A DNA stretch of 64,000 nucleotides, from contig CAJTNT010000009.1 in NCBI GenBank assembly GCA_910577785.1, positions 1 to 64,000 of the forward strand. Reading direction: 5' to 3'. The position numbers and the translations under genes are program-made. Source of the DNA: an uncultured Lachnospiraceae bacterium (GTDB lineage Bacteria > Bacillota > Clostridia > Lachnospirales > Lachnospiraceae). Position 1 is the first letter of the stretch. Every line of letters begins with the position of its first letter. Below, in pieces: positions 63,585 to 64,000 of this stretch. A model generated the notes under the pieces. The model worked only from the letters and a program-made list of their open reading frames with translations. It searched no databases and was not told the DNA's origin.

Positions 63585-63680
63585 GCCTTCCTCCTTCTAT
63601 TCTCCTGCCTGTGAACCCATGGATTCTGCGCAATCACCCATGGATTGCGGCCAACCTTCCATGGACTTTTGCATCCATCA
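63585..63680 (-). repeat. Short direct repeats in an intergenic spacer
   Basis: AATCCATGGG-like elements occur several times within this 95-bp spacer on the minus strand. Meaning unknown; possibly slippage or a small regulatory site array. Confidence 0.4.
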
Positions 63681-64000
63681 ATGGATTGCCAGATAAATAG
63701 CTGCGCATATCATATTAGGGATGCAGCACAGCGCCGTATAGATCAGCATTTTAATACTCTTGTTCCTGGCCGCGCTGAGGATGCCAAAGATTCCCAACAT
63801 AACAGCTCCCAGCATAATCCCCATCGAAGATACCATGCAGCAGGCGCACATCAGCAGCAATAAGAACAGCCAGTCCGCACGTACAGACTCCCCCTCCCAC
63901 AGATGCAGCATCATATAAAATGCCATTGGCACGAGGATGGCGCACAATACGGCCTTGCCCTGCCAGATGCGCACCAGGGTAAACATTCCCTGCGTATATA
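63678..64000 (-). CDS. Membrane protein, 5' end beyond the window
   Basis: The frame remains open to the window edge, so the visible 107 codons are the C-terminal part of a longer protein. Two to three hydrophobic segments can be seen (AVLCAILVPMAFYMMLHL, WLFLLLLMCACCMVSSMG, LIYTALCCIPNMICAAIYL). It probably belongs with the following membrane protein to the surface-glycan locus. Family not recognised. Confidence 0.6.
   Translation of the reverse strand, partial: YTQGMFTLVRIWQGKAVLCAILVPMAFYMMLHLWEGESVRADWLFLLLLMCACCMVSSMGIMLGAVMLGIFGILSAARNKSIKMLIYTALCCIPNMICAAIYLAIH

Noticed and set aside
1..64000. tRNA and rRNA genes
   Set aside because: No cloverleaf with a CCA-adjacent acceptor or rRNA-like sequence was recognised by eye; a covariance-model scan could reveal some I missed.

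Overview
The window looks like a chromosomal segment of a sporulating, Gram-positive gut-type Clostridia, most likely Lachnospiraceae. Supporting signs are a spoIIID gene, the rimP-nusA-ylxR-ylxQ-infB-rbfA-nrnA-truB-ribF order, a T-box leader, LytR-CpsA-Psr proteins, NEAT/Shp surface haem proteins, strong AGGAGG ribosome binding sites and several TTG starts. Species cannot be fixed from sequence alone.

Region 1 (1-4410) is a visibly AT-rich accessory cassette. Two 112-bp, nearly identical inverted repeats (421-532 and 4297-4408) bracket four genes: a thymidylate-kinase-like P-loop kinase, a Cof-type HAD phosphatase, a TIR protein (ThsB-like) and, converging on it, a SIR2-SLOG protein (ThsA-like). 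This is a Thoeris-type anti-phage module with two unusual partners. In the SIR2 domain the expected catalytic His is Asn.

Region 2 (4745-14231) is a haem/iron acquisition operon: a good promoter with a DtxR/IdeR-like box, a NEAT/FMN-binding/FN3 surface protein, a second NEAT surface protein, an Shp-like haem protein, and a lipoprotein-permease-ATPase ABC importer. Haem would pass from the wall proteins via Shp to the importer. Phosphoketolase (xfp) and an ECF sigma/anti-sigma pair follow.

Region 3 (18700-39350, minus strand) is mostly housekeeping: ruvB, pnp, rpsO, an uncharacterised 611-residue protein, a ferritin-like protein, an NlpC/P60 hydrolase, a Na/Pi-cotransporter-like protein, and the rimP-to-ribF translation/RNA operon. 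NusA and IF-2 in that operon carry long tandem repeats of opposite character (acidic in NusA, Arg/Gly/Asp-rich in IF-2).

Region 4 (39700-49300) holds a 2-isopropylmalate synthase fused to an AraC-type DNA-binding domain behind a T-box leader, spoIIID, a frameshifted nuclease/ATPase remnant, an HtrA-type protease, glmS and an LCP protein. Region 5 (49400-64000) is a cell-surface polysaccharide and wall-remodelling locus: glycosyltransferases, a polyprenyl glycosylphosphotransferase, a glucosaminidase-like and an amidase protein both decorated with FN3-like repeats, a second LCP protein and membrane proteins running off the end.

The most promising candidates for something undescribed are the inverted-repeat-bounded Thoeris cassette, the LeuA-AraC fusion, and the NEAT protein with an embedded flavinylation-type domain. 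All family calls come from reading the translated sequence; no database search was run.
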